Assembly (NCBI GenBank): GCA_049316905.1
Contig: JBMOJH010000008.1
Location: 1 to 61,285, forward strand
DNA from: CAIPVR01 sp049316905
GTDB lineage: Bacteria > Actinomycetota > Acidimicrobiia > Acidimicrobiales > Microtrichaceae
DNA: 61,285 nt
Direction: 5' to 3'
How positions within the stretch are numbered: position 1 is the stretch's first letter; every line of letters starts with the position of its first letter. Of the stretch, positions 50,624 through 59,635 are shown piece after piece. Below the pieces are notes generated by a model that did no database searches, was not told where the DNA came from, and worked only from the letters and a program-made list of their open reading frames with translations. The translations under genes were made by a program, and so were the position numbers.

Positions 50624-51406
50624 GTGGTCGGGGTGTTCGACCTGTCGGACAGGGTGGTCGTGGTGACCGGCGGCAACGGCGGCATCGGCCTGGGCATGGC
50701 CCGCGGCCTGGTGGACGCGGGCGCGTCGGTGGCCGTGTGGGGCCGCGACGAGGAGAAGAACGCCGCGTCCGTCGACGAGCTCACCGCCCGGGCCGCCGCG
50801 GTGGGGCGGGGCGCCACCGCGGTGGCGTTCCGGGTCGACGTCGCCGAGGAGGAGCAGGTCGAGCGGGCCATGGCCGACACCGTGGCCGCCCTCGGCAAGG
50901 TCGACTCCCTCGTGGCGAACGCGGGCATGGGCGGGGGCGCGCCGTTCCACGAGCAGACCCTCGACGCGTGGCGCCGGGTCATGGCGGTCAACCTCGACGG
51001 CGCGTTCCTGTGCTTCCGGGCCGCCGTCCGGCACCTGCTCGAGCGCGGCGAGGGCGGGGCGCTGGTCGGGGTGAGCTCCACCAGCGCGATCCACGGCGCA
51101 CCGGCCAACCAGGCGTACTCCTGTTCCAAGACGGCGATGCTGGCCCTGGTGCGGGGGCTCGCGGTGGAGCTGGCCCGCCACGGGATCCGGGCGAACGCGG
51201 TGATGCCGGGCTGGACCGAGACCGACATGACCGCCCCGTTGTTCGGCTGGGAGAAGTTCATGGCCGCCACCACCGCCCGCACCCCGGCCCGCCGTTGGGG
51301 CACCCCGGACGACTTCGCCGCCGCGGCGGTGTTCCTGTGCGACCCCACCCCGACCTTCCACACCGGGGACTGCCTCGTGGTCGACGGCGGCTACACGATC
51401 TTCTGA
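50624..51406 (+). CDS. SDR-family oxidoreductase
   Basis: A 260-residue short-chain dehydrogenase. The NAD(P) motif is VVVVTGGNGGIGLGMARGLV, NAG at LVANAGMGGGAPF, catalytic Ser in GVSSTSAIHGAP and Tyr/Lys in AYSCSKTAMLAL. The Arg in VAVWGRDEEKN after strand 2 suggests NADP preference. Unlike the SDR at 35523 it lacks the mycofactocin-type insert. The substrate is unknown. A 16-bp tandem repeat begins right after its stop. Confidence 0.92.
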   Translation: MVGVFDLSDRVVVVTGGNGGIGLGMARGLVDAGASVAVWGRDEEKNAASVDELTARAAAVGRGATAVAFRVDVAEEEQVERAMADTVAALGKVDSLVANAGMGGGAPFHEQTLDAWRRVMAVNLDGAFLCFRAAVRHLLERGEGGALVGVSSTSAIHGAPANQAYSCSKTAMLALVRGLAVELARHGIRANAVMPGWTETDMTAPLFGWEKFMAATTARTPARRWGTPDDFAAAAVFLCDPTPTFHTGDCLVVDGGYTIF

Positions 51407-51470
51407 GCTGCCGTCCTTCTGGGCTGCCGTCCTTCTGGGCTGCCGTCCTTCTCGGCTGCCGTCCGCCCGG
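51407..51470 (+). repeat. Four tandem 16-bp units after the SDR gene
   Basis: GCTGCCGTCCTTCTGG occurs at 51407-51422 and 51423-51438, GCTGCCGTCCTTCTCG at 51439-51454, and a diverged GCTGCCGTCCGCCCGG at 51455-51470. The array begins at the base after the TGA stop. It is non-coding and may vary between strains. The rest of the 139-nt gap has TAGGGT at about 51509, a possible -10 for the ferredoxin gene. Confidence 0.9.
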
Positions 51471-51545
51471 GTGGGCCGCGGTCGCGGAACGGTGCAGGCG
51501 ATCCTCGCTAGGGTGCGGGGCGTACGCCGACCCGAGGGGACCGAC

Positions 51546-51737
51546 ATGAAGGTGGTCGTCAACTTCGACCTGTGTGAGAGCAACGCCGTCTGCATGGGCA
51601 TCGCGCCCGAGGTGTTCGAGGTCCGCGACGACGACTTCCTCTACGTCCTGCAGGAGAACCCGCCCGAGGAGCTCCGCGACAAGGTCACCGAGGCGGCCCG
51701 TCGCTGCCCCAAGCAGGCGATCACGATCGAGGGCTGA
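51546..51737 (+). CDS. Small Fe-S ferredoxin (3Fe-4S type)
   Basis: A 63-residue ferredoxin of the kind that serves actinobacterial cytochromes P450. The cluster motif is CESNAVC with a third Cys in ARRCPKQAI: the usual second cysteine of CxxC is replaced (CxxNxxC), which points to a 3Fe-4S cluster. FDLCESNAVCMGIAPEVFEV and the acidic middle are typical. It is followed after 30 nt by a ferredoxin reductase gene, so the two form an electron-delivery pair. No P450 gene is in the window. Confidence 0.92.
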   Translation: MKVVVNFDLCESNAVCMGIAPEVFEVRDDDFLYVLQENPPEELRDKVTEAARRCPKQAITIEG

Positions 51738-51767
51738 GCGGGCCCGTCGGTCACCGACCCCGTCACC

Positions 51768-52985
51768 GTGAGCACCGTCGCCGTCGTCGGCGCGTCCCTG
51801 GCCGGCCTCGCCGCGGCCGACACCCTGCGCCAGGGTGGCCACGACGGCCCGATCGTCGTGGTCGACCGCAGCCCGGGGTTGCCCGTCGACCGGCCCCCGC
51901 TGTCGAAGCAACTGCTCGCGGGCGACTGGGAGCCCGAACGGGCCCACCAGCCGCTCGCCAACAAGCTGCCCGACCTCGCCCTGGACCTGCGCCTCGGCCT
52001 GGCGGCGACCGCGCTCGACGTGCCCGCGCGCACGCTGGCCCTGTCGGACGGGTCGTCGGTGGCCGCCGACGCGGTCGTGCTCGCCATGGGGGCGGCCGCC
52101 CGCCACCTGCCCGGCCCCCGGCTCGCCGGGGTGCACGTGGTGCGCGACCTCGCCGACTGCCTGGCGCTGCGGGCCGACCTCGAGGCGCAGCCCTCACGCG
52201 TCGCGGTGATCGGCGCCGGCTTCATCGGCGCGGAGGTCGCCGCCACCTGCCGCGGCCGCGGTCTCGAGGTCACGATGATCGAGGCGGCCCCCACCCCGAT
52301 GGTGCGGGTGCTGCCCGGGGAGATCGGCGGCTTCGTGGCCGACCTGCACCGCGACGAGGGCGTCGACGTGCGCCTCGGGGTGGGCGTCGACGCCCTCCTC
52401 GACGACGACGCGGGCCGGGTGACCGGCGTCCGCCTGGTCGACGGCACGGTCATCGACGCCGAGGTCGTCGTGGTCGGCATCGGCGTGGTGCCCGAGGTCG
52501 GTTGGCTGGAGGGCTCAGGGCTCACCCTCGACAACGGGGTGCGCTGTGACGAGTCCTGCCTGGCCGCACCGGGGGTGGTGGCCGCCGGCGACGTGGCGTC
52601 CTGGCCCAACCCGCACTTCGGCGAGGTCATGCGCGTCGAGCAGTGGGAGCACGGCATCGAGATGGGTGAGGCCGCCGGCCGCCGGGTGCTCGCCGGCCTG
52701 GCCGACGACTGGACCGGCCCCGGCGCGCCGTTCGGTGCGGTGCCGTGGTTCTGGTCCGACCAGTACGACCGCAAGATCCAGATGGCGGGCCGCCCCGCGG
52801 CGACCGACGAGCTGGTCCTGGTGGAGGGCACCGTGGAGGAGCGCCGCTTCGCCGCCGCGTTCCGTCGCGGCGACCGGTGCACCGGGGTGCTCGCCGTCAA
52901 CCGACCGCGCCACGCCATCCAGGCCCGCATGAAGCTCCAGGCGTCGCTCGACTGGGCGCCGATCGCCGAACTGTTCGGGATCTGA
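51768..52985 (+). CDS. FAD-dependent ferredoxin reductase
   Basis: A 405-residue class III-type reductase (rubredoxin/putidaredoxin reductase fold). FAD motif VAVVGASLAGLAAADTLRQG, NAD motif VAVIGAGFIGAEVAATCRGR, second FAD motif PGVVAAGDVASWPNPHFGEV and the C-terminal VPWFWSDQYDRKIQMAGRPA are all family marks. It should transfer electrons from NAD(P)H to the adjacent ferredoxin. The GTG start gives a complete N-terminus. Plausible end users include a P450 or the Rieske oxygenase at 45998. Confidence 0.94.
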   Translation: MSTVAVVGASLAGLAAADTLRQGGHDGPIVVVDRSPGLPVDRPPLSKQLLAGDWEPERAHQPLANKLPDLALDLRLGLAATALDVPARTLALSDGSSVAADAVVLAMGAAARHLPGPRLAGVHVVRDLADCLALRADLEAQPSRVAVIGAGFIGAEVAATCRGRGLEVTMIEAAPTPMVRVLPGEIGGFVADLHRDEGVDVRLGVGVDALLDDDAGRVTGVRLVDGTVIDAEVVVVGIGVVPEVGWLEGSGLTLDNGVRCDESCLAAPGVVAAGDVASWPNPHFGEVMRVEQWEHGIEMGEAAGRRVLAGLADDWTGPGAPFGAVPWFWSDQYDRKIQMAGRPAATDELVLVEGTVEERRFAAAFRRGDRCTGVLAVNRPRHAIQARMKLQASLDWAPIAELFGI

Positions 52986-52989
52986 GCGG

Positions 52990-53616
52990 GTGTTCGCCGC
53001 GCTCCTCGCCGTGACCGCCGTGGTCGCGCTCGTCGACTGGGTGGCGGTGGCCACGGCCAACCGGCGCCTCGAGTACGTGTTCAAGCCGCTCACGATGGTG
53101 GCGCTGATCGGCGCCACGGTGGCCCTGCCGGACCCGGCCTCCTCCGGCGCCCGCTGGTGGATGGTCGCCGGGCTGGTCTGCTCGCTCGCCGGCGACGTGT
53201 TCCTGATGCTCGACGACCTGTTCGTCCCGGGCCTCGCCAGTTTTCTCGTGGGCCACCTCTGCTACATCGTGGCCCTGGCGCTGCTGGGTCCGTCGATGCC
53301 GGCGCTCGCGGTGGGGGTGGTCGTGGTGGTGCTGGCCGCGGCGGTCGTCGGTCGCATCATCGTGCGCGGCGCCGGGGAGCACGACCGGGCCCTCACCCTG
53401 CCGGTCACCGCCTACATCACCGCCATCTCGGTGATGGTGGTCACCGCCATCGGCACGGCGATCCCGTTCGCGATCGCCGGCGCCCTGCTCTTCTACCTGT
53501 CCGACGCCTGCATCGGCTGGAGCCGCTTCGTGAAGGAGTTCCCGCACAGCCGCATGGCGATCATCACCACCTACCATCTGGGCCAGATCGGCCTCGTGCT
53601 CGCCCTCCTCGGGTGA
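52990..53616 (+). CDS. Lysoplasmalogenase (YhhN/TMEM86 family)
   Basis: A 208-residue integral membrane protein with about seven or eight helices. RRLEYVFKPLTMVALIGATV, CSLAGDVFLMLDDLFVPGLA and FYLSDACIGWSRFVKEFPHS carry the conserved Lys/Asp residues of the YhhN family. LGQIGLVLALLG ends it. Members hydrolyse the vinyl-ether bond of lysoplasmalogens or related lipids. GTG at 52990 starts it 4 nt after the reductase stop. Confidence 0.9.
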   Translation: MFAALLAVTAVVALVDWVAVATANRRLEYVFKPLTMVALIGATVALPDPASSGARWWMVAGLVCSLAGDVFLMLDDLFVPGLASFLVGHLCYIVALALLGPSMPALAVGVVVVVLAAAVVGRIIVRGAGEHDRALTLPVTAYITAISVMVVTAIGTAIPFAIAGALLFYLSDACIGWSRFVKEFPHSRMAIITTYHLGQIGLVLALLG

Positions 53617-53653
53617 CGCGACCCCCGGTCGAGCGCACGGGAGGGGCGACAAC

Positions 53654-54850
53654 GTGACGAACGATCTGCTGGAACCGGCCCGTGACCTGTTGCCCGGCGT
53701 GGTGGCCCTGCGCCGGGAGCTGCACCGGCACCCCGAGCTCGGCACCGACCTCCCCCGTACCCAGGCCGCCGTCCTCCGGGAGCTGGAGGGCCTGGGGATG
53801 CAGGTGCGCACCGGGGCCGCGCTCACCTCGGTGGTGGCCGACCTCGACGGCGACCGCCCCGGCCCGACCATCCTCCTCCGCGGCGACATGGACGCCCTGC
53901 CGATGCCGGAGGACACCGGCCTCGAGTTCTCCTCCGAGGTGGAGGGGGCGATGCACGCCTGCGGTCACGACGCCCACACCTCGATGCTCGTCGGGGCGGC
54001 CCGCCTGCTCGCCGCCCGACGCCACGAGCTGCCCGGCCGGGTGCGGTTCATGTTCCAGCCCGGGGAGGAGGGCGACGGCGGCGCCGTCCACATGATCGAC
54101 GAGGGGGTGCTCGACGGCGTGGACGCGGCGTTCGCCCTGCACGTCGCGCCCAACCTGCCGTCCGGCATGCTCGCCCACCGTTCGGGCCCGGTCATGGCCT
54201 CCGCCGACGTGCTCGAGGTGACGATCACCGGCCGCGGCGGCCACGCCTCAACCCCCCACTGGGCGACGGACCCCGTGCCGGTGGCGTGCGAGGTGGTGCT
54301 GGCCCTGCAGTCGATGATCACCCGCACCGTGGACGTGTTCGACCCGGCGGTGCTCACGATCGGCCGGATCCGCGCGGGCACCACCGACAACGTGATCCCC
54401 GAGTCCGCGCACCTCACCGGCACCCTGCGCGCCGTGAGCGAGCGCACCCGTCACGCGGTCTGGGAGCGGATCCGCACGGTGGCCGACGGCATCGCCGCGG
54501 CGCACGGCTGCACCGCGGAGGTCACGATCGTCGAGGGCTACGGCGTCACCGTGAACGACCCGGGCGTCACCGAGCTCGCCGCCGGGGTGGCCCGGGACCT
54601 GCTCGGTCCGGGTGCGGTGGTGGAGATGCCGTCGCCGGTGATGGGGGCCGAGGACTTCTCCTACGTCCTGCGGAAGGTGCCGGGCACGATGTGCTTCCTG
54701 GGGGTCTGCCCGCCGAGCGAGCCCGACCCCTTCGCCGCCCCGGCGTGCCACTCGAACCGCATGGTCCTCCACGAGGACGCGATGGCCACCGGCGTGGCGC
54801 TCCACGCCGCGGTGGCGACCGCCTACCTCAGCGGTCCCAGCGCAGGCTGA
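53654..54850 (+). CDS. M20-family amidohydrolase (hippuricase type)
   Basis: A 398-residue M20D metallopeptidase-like amidohydrolase. The metal motif HACGHDAHTSMLVGAARLLA, RGDMDALPMPEDTGLEFSSE before it and MGAEDFSYVLRKVPGTMCFL near the end are diagnostic; the lid domain begins after GRGGHASTPHWATDPV. It hydrolyses N-acyl amino acids, or similar amides. GTG at 53654 starts it after GGAGGGG. Its 3' end overlaps the convergent phosphoesterase gene by 23 nt. Confidence 0.93.
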   Translation: MTNDLLEPARDLLPGVVALRRELHRHPELGTDLPRTQAAVLRELEGLGMQVRTGAALTSVVADLDGDRPGPTILLRGDMDALPMPEDTGLEFSSEVEGAMHACGHDAHTSMLVGAARLLAARRHELPGRVRFMFQPGEEGDGGAVHMIDEGVLDGVDAAFALHVAPNLPSGMLAHRSGPVMASADVLEVTITGRGGHASTPHWATDPVPVACEVVLALQSMITRTVDVFDPAVLTIGRIRAGTTDNVIPESAHLTGTLRAVSERTRHAVWERIRTVADGIAAAHGCTAEVTIVEGYGVTVNDPGVTELAAGVARDLLGPGAVVEMPSPVMGAEDFSYVLRKVPGTMCFLGVCPPSEPDPFAAPACHSNRMVLHEDAMATGVALHAAVATAYLSGPSAG

Positions 54851-55991
54851 AGCACCGGTCCCAGAGGGTCCCGGTGGCCCACAGGGCCCACACGCCACGC
54901 AGCACGTCGCGGGTCTCGTCGGTCCACGCCAGCGTCTCGGGCGACGTGATCCGCCGCACCGTCTGCAGGATGCCGCCCTCGAACACCCGGTAGCCGGCCC
55001 ACACGCCGGGGAAGTGGTTGGTGGCGCCCACCTCCGTCCACGTCAGCCCGCCGACGGTCCGCCGCCGGTTGCGGTGCGTGTGGCCCGACGACACCAGGAC
55101 CCCGCGGCCGGTCCCGGCCACGGTGCGGGCGAACGAGCGGGCGTCGGGGCCGGGGATCCCGTGGGGCCAGTAGAGCGGGACCCGGAAGCGCTGCGCCTGG
55201 TGGTGGGTGGCCACGAAGGTGCCGGTGCCGCCCGGCGCGCCGGCGACCAGGTCGGCCACCTCGCGGGCGTGGCGGGCCACCCGCCCCCACCCGTTGCCGT
55301 CGAGGCCCGACTCCATGAGCACCACCCGCAGGCCGGGCACGTCGAGGTGCTCGACGCCCCGGGTGAGCACGAGGCCGTGGCGCGCCGCGCCCTCCTCGGG
55401 CGCGAAGTGACGGCGGAGCCCGGTGTCGTGGTTGCCGGGCAGCATCCGGACCGGCACCGGGACGTCGGTGAACACCTTGGCGGTGAGCTCCCAGGTGTGG
55501 TCCCGGGTCTCGTCGACGATGTCGCCCTTCACGACCAGGAGCTCGGCGCCCCAGTCGATCGCCTCCGCGACGGCGTCGCGGGCCGCCACGTACGGGTGGT
55601 GCGCGGCCTCCAGGTCGACGGCGCGGAGCTTGCCGTGCATTCCGTCCTCGCCCCGGCCCAGATGGAGGTCGTTCACCGTGGCGAACCGGAAGAGCTCCTC
55701 GCCGGGCGGGCGGAACAGCGTCCGGACCATCCGTCGTGCGATCACCGATCCGCCGGACCGCACCCACACGACCACCTGTCGGCCGGCCGGCAGCCCGGTG
55801 ACCTCCGCCGCCCCCGGCCCGCCCGGGTGCTCCACGTCCACCGCCGATCCGCCGGCGCCCACGCGCACCCGCCCGGGCGGCAGGTCCCGCCACGTGATCT
55901 GCACGGAGCGGTCCTCCACGGCGGCCACCTCCACGCCCGCGTCCGCCGTGCGGGGCCGGGCCAGGTGCTCGAGCGTGGTCCGTCGGGTCAC
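54828..55991 (-). CDS. Calcineurin-like metallophosphoesterase with N-terminal beta domain
   Basis: A 387-residue metallophosphoesterase. Motifs are NDLHLGR, VVKGDIVDE, LPGNHDTGLRRHF, FVATHHQAQRF and VSSGHTHRNRRR, giving two-metal ligands. About 115 residues at the N-terminus form a beta-sandwich-like region (fibronectin-like) with TWRDLPPGRVRVGAGGSAVD. Substrate could be a nucleotide, phospholipid or phosphoprotein; nothing decides it. ATG/GTG at 55991 is the start. Confidence 0.88.
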   Translation of the reverse strand: MTRRTTLEHLARPRTADAGVEVAAVEDRSVQITWRDLPPGRVRVGAGGSAVDVEHPGGPGAAEVTGLPAGRQVVVWVRSGGSVIARRMVRTLFRPPGEELFRFATVNDLHLGRGEDGMHGKLRAVDLEAAHHPYVAARDAVAEAIDWGAELLVVKGDIVDETRDHTWELTAKVFTDVPVPVRMLPGNHDTGLRRHFAPEEGAARHGLVLTRGVEHLDVPGLRVVLMESGLDGNGWGRVARHAREVADLVAGAPGGTGTFVATHHQAQRFRVPLYWPHGIPGPDARSFARTVAGTGRGVLVSSGHTHRNRRRTVGGLTWTEVGATNHFPGVWAGYRVFEGGILQTVRRITSPETLAWTDETRDVLRGVWALWATGTLWDRCFSLRWDR

Positions 55992-56028
55992 GTCCCTCCC
56001 ATCGGCGGCGGACGCCGTGGCGATGAGG

Positions 56029-58656
56029 TCACGGCGAGGCCGGCGGCGCGTCGCTGCCGCGACGGAGGTGCTCGGCCGCGGCGACCGTCACGGCCATCCG
56101 CTCGAGGTGCTGGTCGACGACCTGGGCACCGACCTCGGTCGGGTGCCCGTCGAGGAAGTCGCGGATGCGTGCCGCGAGGTCCGGGTCGGTCACCGAGCGG
56201 ATGCCCTCGAGCATCCGGGGCAGCGCGTTGGCGGGGAACCGGTCGCCGATCGGCGTCCAGTGCTCCTCCACGAACGCCCACGCCACGTCGCCGAGGTCGG
56301 GATGGGCGAGGGCCCGGCGGAGCAGGTAGGGCGCGTTCTGCGTACGGACCTCGCCGAGCACGAGGTCGAGCGTCCGGGCGAAGGCCGACGGGTCGGGCGT
56401 GTCGGCGAGGGCATAGAGGTGGCGCACCTCGTCCTGCGGGGTGGCGGCCTCCCGCCACCGCTGTTCGATCGCGGCGTGGGTCGGTCCGTCGGCCGTGGCG
56501 GCGACCACGTCGAGCGCCGCGGCCGCGAGGGCCGGGTCCACCGTGGCGGGCAACCAGGCGGGTGCCGGGTCGCCCCCCGGCGTGGCGACGAGCCCCGTGA
56601 CCGCCCCTGCGGCACGCCGCACCTCCGCGCTCGCGCCGACCGTACCGAGCAGCTCCACCAGGACCCCGCGCACGTCCCTGCGTCGTTCGCCCACCGGGCC
56701 GGTCGCGTCGCCGTCGACGGCCAGTCGGCCGAGCGCCGGGTCGCCGACGCGTCGGACCAGTTCGGCCGAGTCGTCGCGAAGGCCCGCGCCGCGCAGGAGC
56801 CACAGCCCCCGCACCACCCCGGCGAGGCGGCGCCACACCGCCGGGTCCTCCTCCTCGGCGGCCAGCGCCACCACGAGGGCCTCCACGACCGACGCGTCCA
56901 CGCGGCCCGCGAGCAGCTCGGCCCAGGTGTCCTCGACCAGCACGAATCGCTCGAGCGGCGGACGGCCGGCCCGGCCGAGTGCCTCGGTCCACGCCGCCGG
57001 CAGCGAGGTGCGGAAGAAGCCGTCCCCGCCGGTGTTCACCTGCACCCACCCGGGGGGCCCGTCGAGCTCGAGCTCGGCGGGGTCCTCGAGCAGCAGCCGG
57101 TGGGTCCGCGTGCCGCCGCGGGCGTCCGGGACGGTGACCACCAGCGGCACCGGCCAGGCGGGTCCGTCGTCGCCGGTCGCTGCCCCGGTCGCTGCCCCGG
57201 TCGCTGCCCCGGTGTAGCGGAACCGCTCCTGGCGCAGGGCGACGCCCGTCGCGGTGGGTTCGGCCACCACCCGGGGGTGGCCGCCCTGCAGGATCCAGGC
57301 GTCCATGATCCGCCGCACCGGCTCGCCGGTGGAGTCCTCCAGCGCGTCCCACAGATCCGCGGTCTCGGTGTTGCCCAGGGCGTGGCGGCGCAGGTAGGCC
57401 CGGATGCCGTCGCGGAACTCCTCGGGGCCGAGGTACCGCTCGAGCATGCGCACCACCGACGCGCCCTTCTCGTAGGTCAGCACGTCGAACATCGCCTCGG
57501 CGTCCGCGGGGGTGACCACCTCGAACTCGATGGGTCGCGTGCTCGCGAGCGCATCGGTGTCGAACGCCGCGGACCTCAGCAGGCCGAAGCCGGTCCAGGC
57601 GTCCCACTCGGGGCGGAAGTGGTCCGTGGCGGTCACCTCCATGAAGGTGGCGAAGGCCTCGTTGAGCCAGATGCCGTTCCACCAGCGCATGGTCACCAGG
57701 TCGCCGAACCACATGTGGGCCAGCTCGTGGTTGATCACGTCGGCCACCCGCTGCAGCTCGGGCTGGGTGGCGGTGGCCGGGTCCACCAGCAGCAGCACCT
57801 CGCGGAAGGTGATGCAGCCGAGGTTCTCCATGGCGCCGAACGCGAAGTCCGGCACCGCCACCAGGTCCACCTTGTCGCCGGGGTAGGGGAGGCCGTAGTA
57901 GTCCTCGAAGTAGCGCAGCGCCGTGTCGGCCACCTCGAGGGCGAAGGCGCAGAGGTGGCCGCGGCCCGGCGGGTGCAGCACGCGCAGCGGGATCGGTCGC
58001 TCCACGCCCGCCACCTCGCGCACCCCGGTGGCCTCGAGCGGGCCCACCACGAACGCGACGAGGTAGGTGGACATCGGGATCGTGTCAGCGAAGGTCACGC
58101 GGTCCGTGCCGTCGCCGAGGGGCGTGCGCGACACCTCGGCCGCGTTCGACACCGCCGTCAGGTCCTCGGGCACCACCAGCGTGACGCCGAAGGGCGCCTT
58201 CAGATCGGGCTCGTCGAAGCACGGGAACGCCCGGCGGGCGTGCGTGGACTCGAACTGGGTCACGGCGAGGGTGTGCTCCACGTCCTCGCCATCGGGGCCG
58301 GGCGCGGTGAACGTCGAGCGGTAGAAGCCCACGAGCTGGTCGTTCAGCACGCCGTCGTAGTGCAGGTGCAGCTCGGCCTGACCCGTCGGCAGTGGCTCGG
58401 GCAGGTGCAGCACCAGACGCTCCGTGCCGGCGTGCAGCTCGGGCGTGGCGTCGAGGTGCCGGCCGGCGAGGGTCACCCACGCGGTGTGCACCCGCAGGTC
58501 CACGGCGTGCAGCGTGAGGGTGTCGGTGGGTTCCACCACGTCGAGCTCGATCGCGGCGGTGCCGCGGAAGGTGGCGGCGTCCAGGTCGGGGGTGAGCTCG
58601 AGCTCGTAGCGGACGGGCAGGACCGGGCGGGGCAGCCGGTGGTCGGTGTCGGGCAC
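56029..58656 (-). CDS. pepN: Aminopeptidase N (M1 family)
   Basis: An 875-residue zinc aminopeptidase that removes N-terminal residues from peptides. GAMENLG is the substrate motif and the zinc site is HELAHMWFG plus NEAFATF. Length and the order of domains, including the C-terminal ERAP-like helical domain, match actinobacterial PepN. The catalytic half is well conserved; an in-frame 12-bp tandem repeat (57175-57210) adds the GAATGAATGAATG stretch between domains. The start ATG is at 58656. It stands 37 nt upstream of the phosphoesterase start on the same strand. Confidence 0.95.
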   Translation of the reverse strand: MPDTDHRLPRPVLPVRYELELTPDLDAATFRGTAAIELDVVEPTDTLTLHAVDLRVHTAWVTLAGRHLDATPELHAGTERLVLHLPEPLPTGQAELHLHYDGVLNDQLVGFYRSTFTAPGPDGEDVEHTLAVTQFESTHARRAFPCFDEPDLKAPFGVTLVVPEDLTAVSNAAEVSRTPLGDGTDRVTFADTIPMSTYLVAFVVGPLEATGVREVAGVERPIPLRVLHPPGRGHLCAFALEVADTALRYFEDYYGLPYPGDKVDLVAVPDFAFGAMENLGCITFREVLLLVDPATATQPELQRVADVINHELAHMWFGDLVTMRWWNGIWLNEAFATFMEVTATDHFRPEWDAWTGFGLLRSAAFDTDALASTRPIEFEVVTPADAEAMFDVLTYEKGASVVRMLERYLGPEEFRDGIRAYLRRHALGNTETADLWDALEDSTGEPVRRIMDAWILQGGHPRVVAEPTATGVALRQERFRYTGAATGAATGAATGDDGPAWPVPLVVTVPDARGGTRTHRLLLEDPAELELDGPPGWVQVNTGGDGFFRTSLPAAWTEALGRAGRPPLERFVLVEDTWAELLAGRVDASVVEALVVALAAEEEDPAVWRRLAGVVRGLWLLRGAGLRDDSAELVRRVGDPALGRLAVDGDATGPVGERRRDVRGVLVELLGTVGASAEVRRAAGAVTGLVATPGGDPAPAWLPATVDPALAAAALDVVAATADGPTHAAIEQRWREAATPQDEVRHLYALADTPDPSAFARTLDLVLGEVRTQNAPYLLRRALAHPDLGDVAWAFVEEHWTPIGDRFPANALPRMLEGIRSVTDPDLAARIRDFLDGHPTEVGAQVVDQHLERMAVTVAAAEHLRRGSDAPPASP
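57175..57210 (-). repeat. 12-bp tandem repeat inside pepN
   Basis: Three exact copies of GGTCGCTGCCCC (57175-57186, 57187-57198, 57199-57210). In frame they encode a flexible AATG repeat at an interdomain position, where length change is likely to be tolerated. Confidence 0.85.
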
Positions 58657-58775
58657 GGGGTCTCCGGCGGGAGGCTGGGCGGGGCGGTCGGCGGTCGGGG
58701 GTCGGGTCGGCCGGGGCGGTCAGGGCCGCCGCCGGGGCGGGCGGTCCCGGGCAGCGTAGCGAGGCCCGGCTCCGG

Positions 58776-58781
58776 TACCGT
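58776..58781 (+). promoter_or_regulatory. Possible leaderless -10 for the crotonase gene
   Basis: TACCGT lies 7 nt before the GTG at 58789 with no ribosome-binding site, as for three other genes in this window. The rest of the 132-nt gap after pepN shows only C/G-rich repeats. Confidence 0.4.
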
Positions 58782-58788
58782 CGGCGGC

Positions 58789-59631
58789 GTGCACGAGTGC
58801 TTCGACGTCTCCATCTCCGACAAGGTCGCCCACCTGCAGCTGAAGCGGCCCGACGCCTACAACTCGATGATCCCGAGCTTCTGGACCGAGCTGCCGGAGA
58901 TCCTGCGCGAGCTCGACGCCGTCGGCGCAGCCCGTGCGGTGGTCATCTCCTCCACCGGCAAGCACTTCTGCGCCGGAATGGACCTGTCGGTGTTCACCGG
59001 CGGGGGCGGCCTCGGTGGCAGTCCCGGCGTGGAGGAGGAGGGCCGCCGCCGCGGCCACCTGTGGATGCTGGTGCAGCACCTCCAGGACTCGTTCACCGCG
59101 TTGGAGCAGTGCCGGATGCCGGTGCTCGTCGCCGTCCAGGGCGGCTGCATCGGCGGCGCCGTGGACATGGTCTGCGCGGCCGACATGCGCTACGCCACCG
59201 AGGACGCCTTCTTCTGCGTGCAGGAGATCAACATCGGCATGACCGCGGATGTCGGCACGCTGCAGCGCCTCCCGAAGATCATCCCCGAGGGCGTGGCCCG
59301 CGAGCTCGCCTACACCGGCGACCGCATGCCGGCCGCCCGGGCCCGCGAGGTGGGGCTCGTGAACGAGGTGTTCGCCGATCACGAGTCGCTCGTGGCCGGC
59401 GTGCTCGACATCGCCGGGCGCATCGCACGGCACTCGCCGCTCGCGATCTGGGGCACCAAGGAGATGATCAACTACACCCGCGACCACACCGTGGCCGACT
59501 CGCTGCGCTACATGGCGGGCTGGCAGGCGGGCATGTTCCAGCCCGGCGACATGATGGAGGAGTTCGGGGCGAAGTCCGACAAGCGGGATCCCGAGTTCGA
59601 GGAACTGCCCCCGCGACCCGGCTCGATCTGA
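58789..59631 (+). CDS. Enoyl-CoA hydratase/isomerase (crotonase family)
   Basis: A 280-residue crotonase. The oxyanion-hole motifs are GKHFCAGMDLSVFTG and VQGGCIGGAVDMVCAADMRY. ECINIGMTADVG-like EINIGMTADVGTLQRLPKII carries the Asp typical of dienoyl-CoA isomerases, so a delta3,5-delta2,4-dienoyl-CoA isomerase role is likely. The start at GTG 58789 is chosen since the conserved N-terminus (CFDVSISDKVAHLQLKRPDA) begins there; the open frame continues far upstream antisense to pepN and is not coding. It would act in beta-oxidation. Confidence 0.9.
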   Translation: MHECFDVSISDKVAHLQLKRPDAYNSMIPSFWTELPEILRELDAVGAARAVVISSTGKHFCAGMDLSVFTGGGGLGGSPGVEEEGRRRGHLWMLVQHLQDSFTALEQCRMPVLVAVQGGCIGGAVDMVCAADMRYATEDAFFCVQEINIGMTADVGTLQRLPKIIPEGVARELAYTGDRMPAARAREVGLVNEVFADHESLVAGVLDIAGRIARHSPLAIWGTKEMINYTRDHTVADSLRYMAGWQAGMFQPGDMMEEFGAKSDKRDPEFEELPPRPGSI

Positions 59632-59635
59632 GCGG

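Noticed and set aside
51407..51470. CRISPR array
   Set aside because: The 16-bp units are directly adjacent with no spacers, and no cas genes are present.
51768..52985. KshB identity for the ferredoxin reductase
   Set aside because: KshB is an FNR-type flavoprotein with a C-terminal plant-type ferredoxin domain; this protein has two Rossmann motifs of the putidaredoxin-reductase type.
55423..58788. Very long open frame on the plus strand leading into the crotonase gene
   Set aside because: It lies antisense to pepN and the phosphoesterase gene and its translation is low-complexity Arg/Gly/Pro/His. Only the last 280 residues, from GTG 58789, have family motifs.
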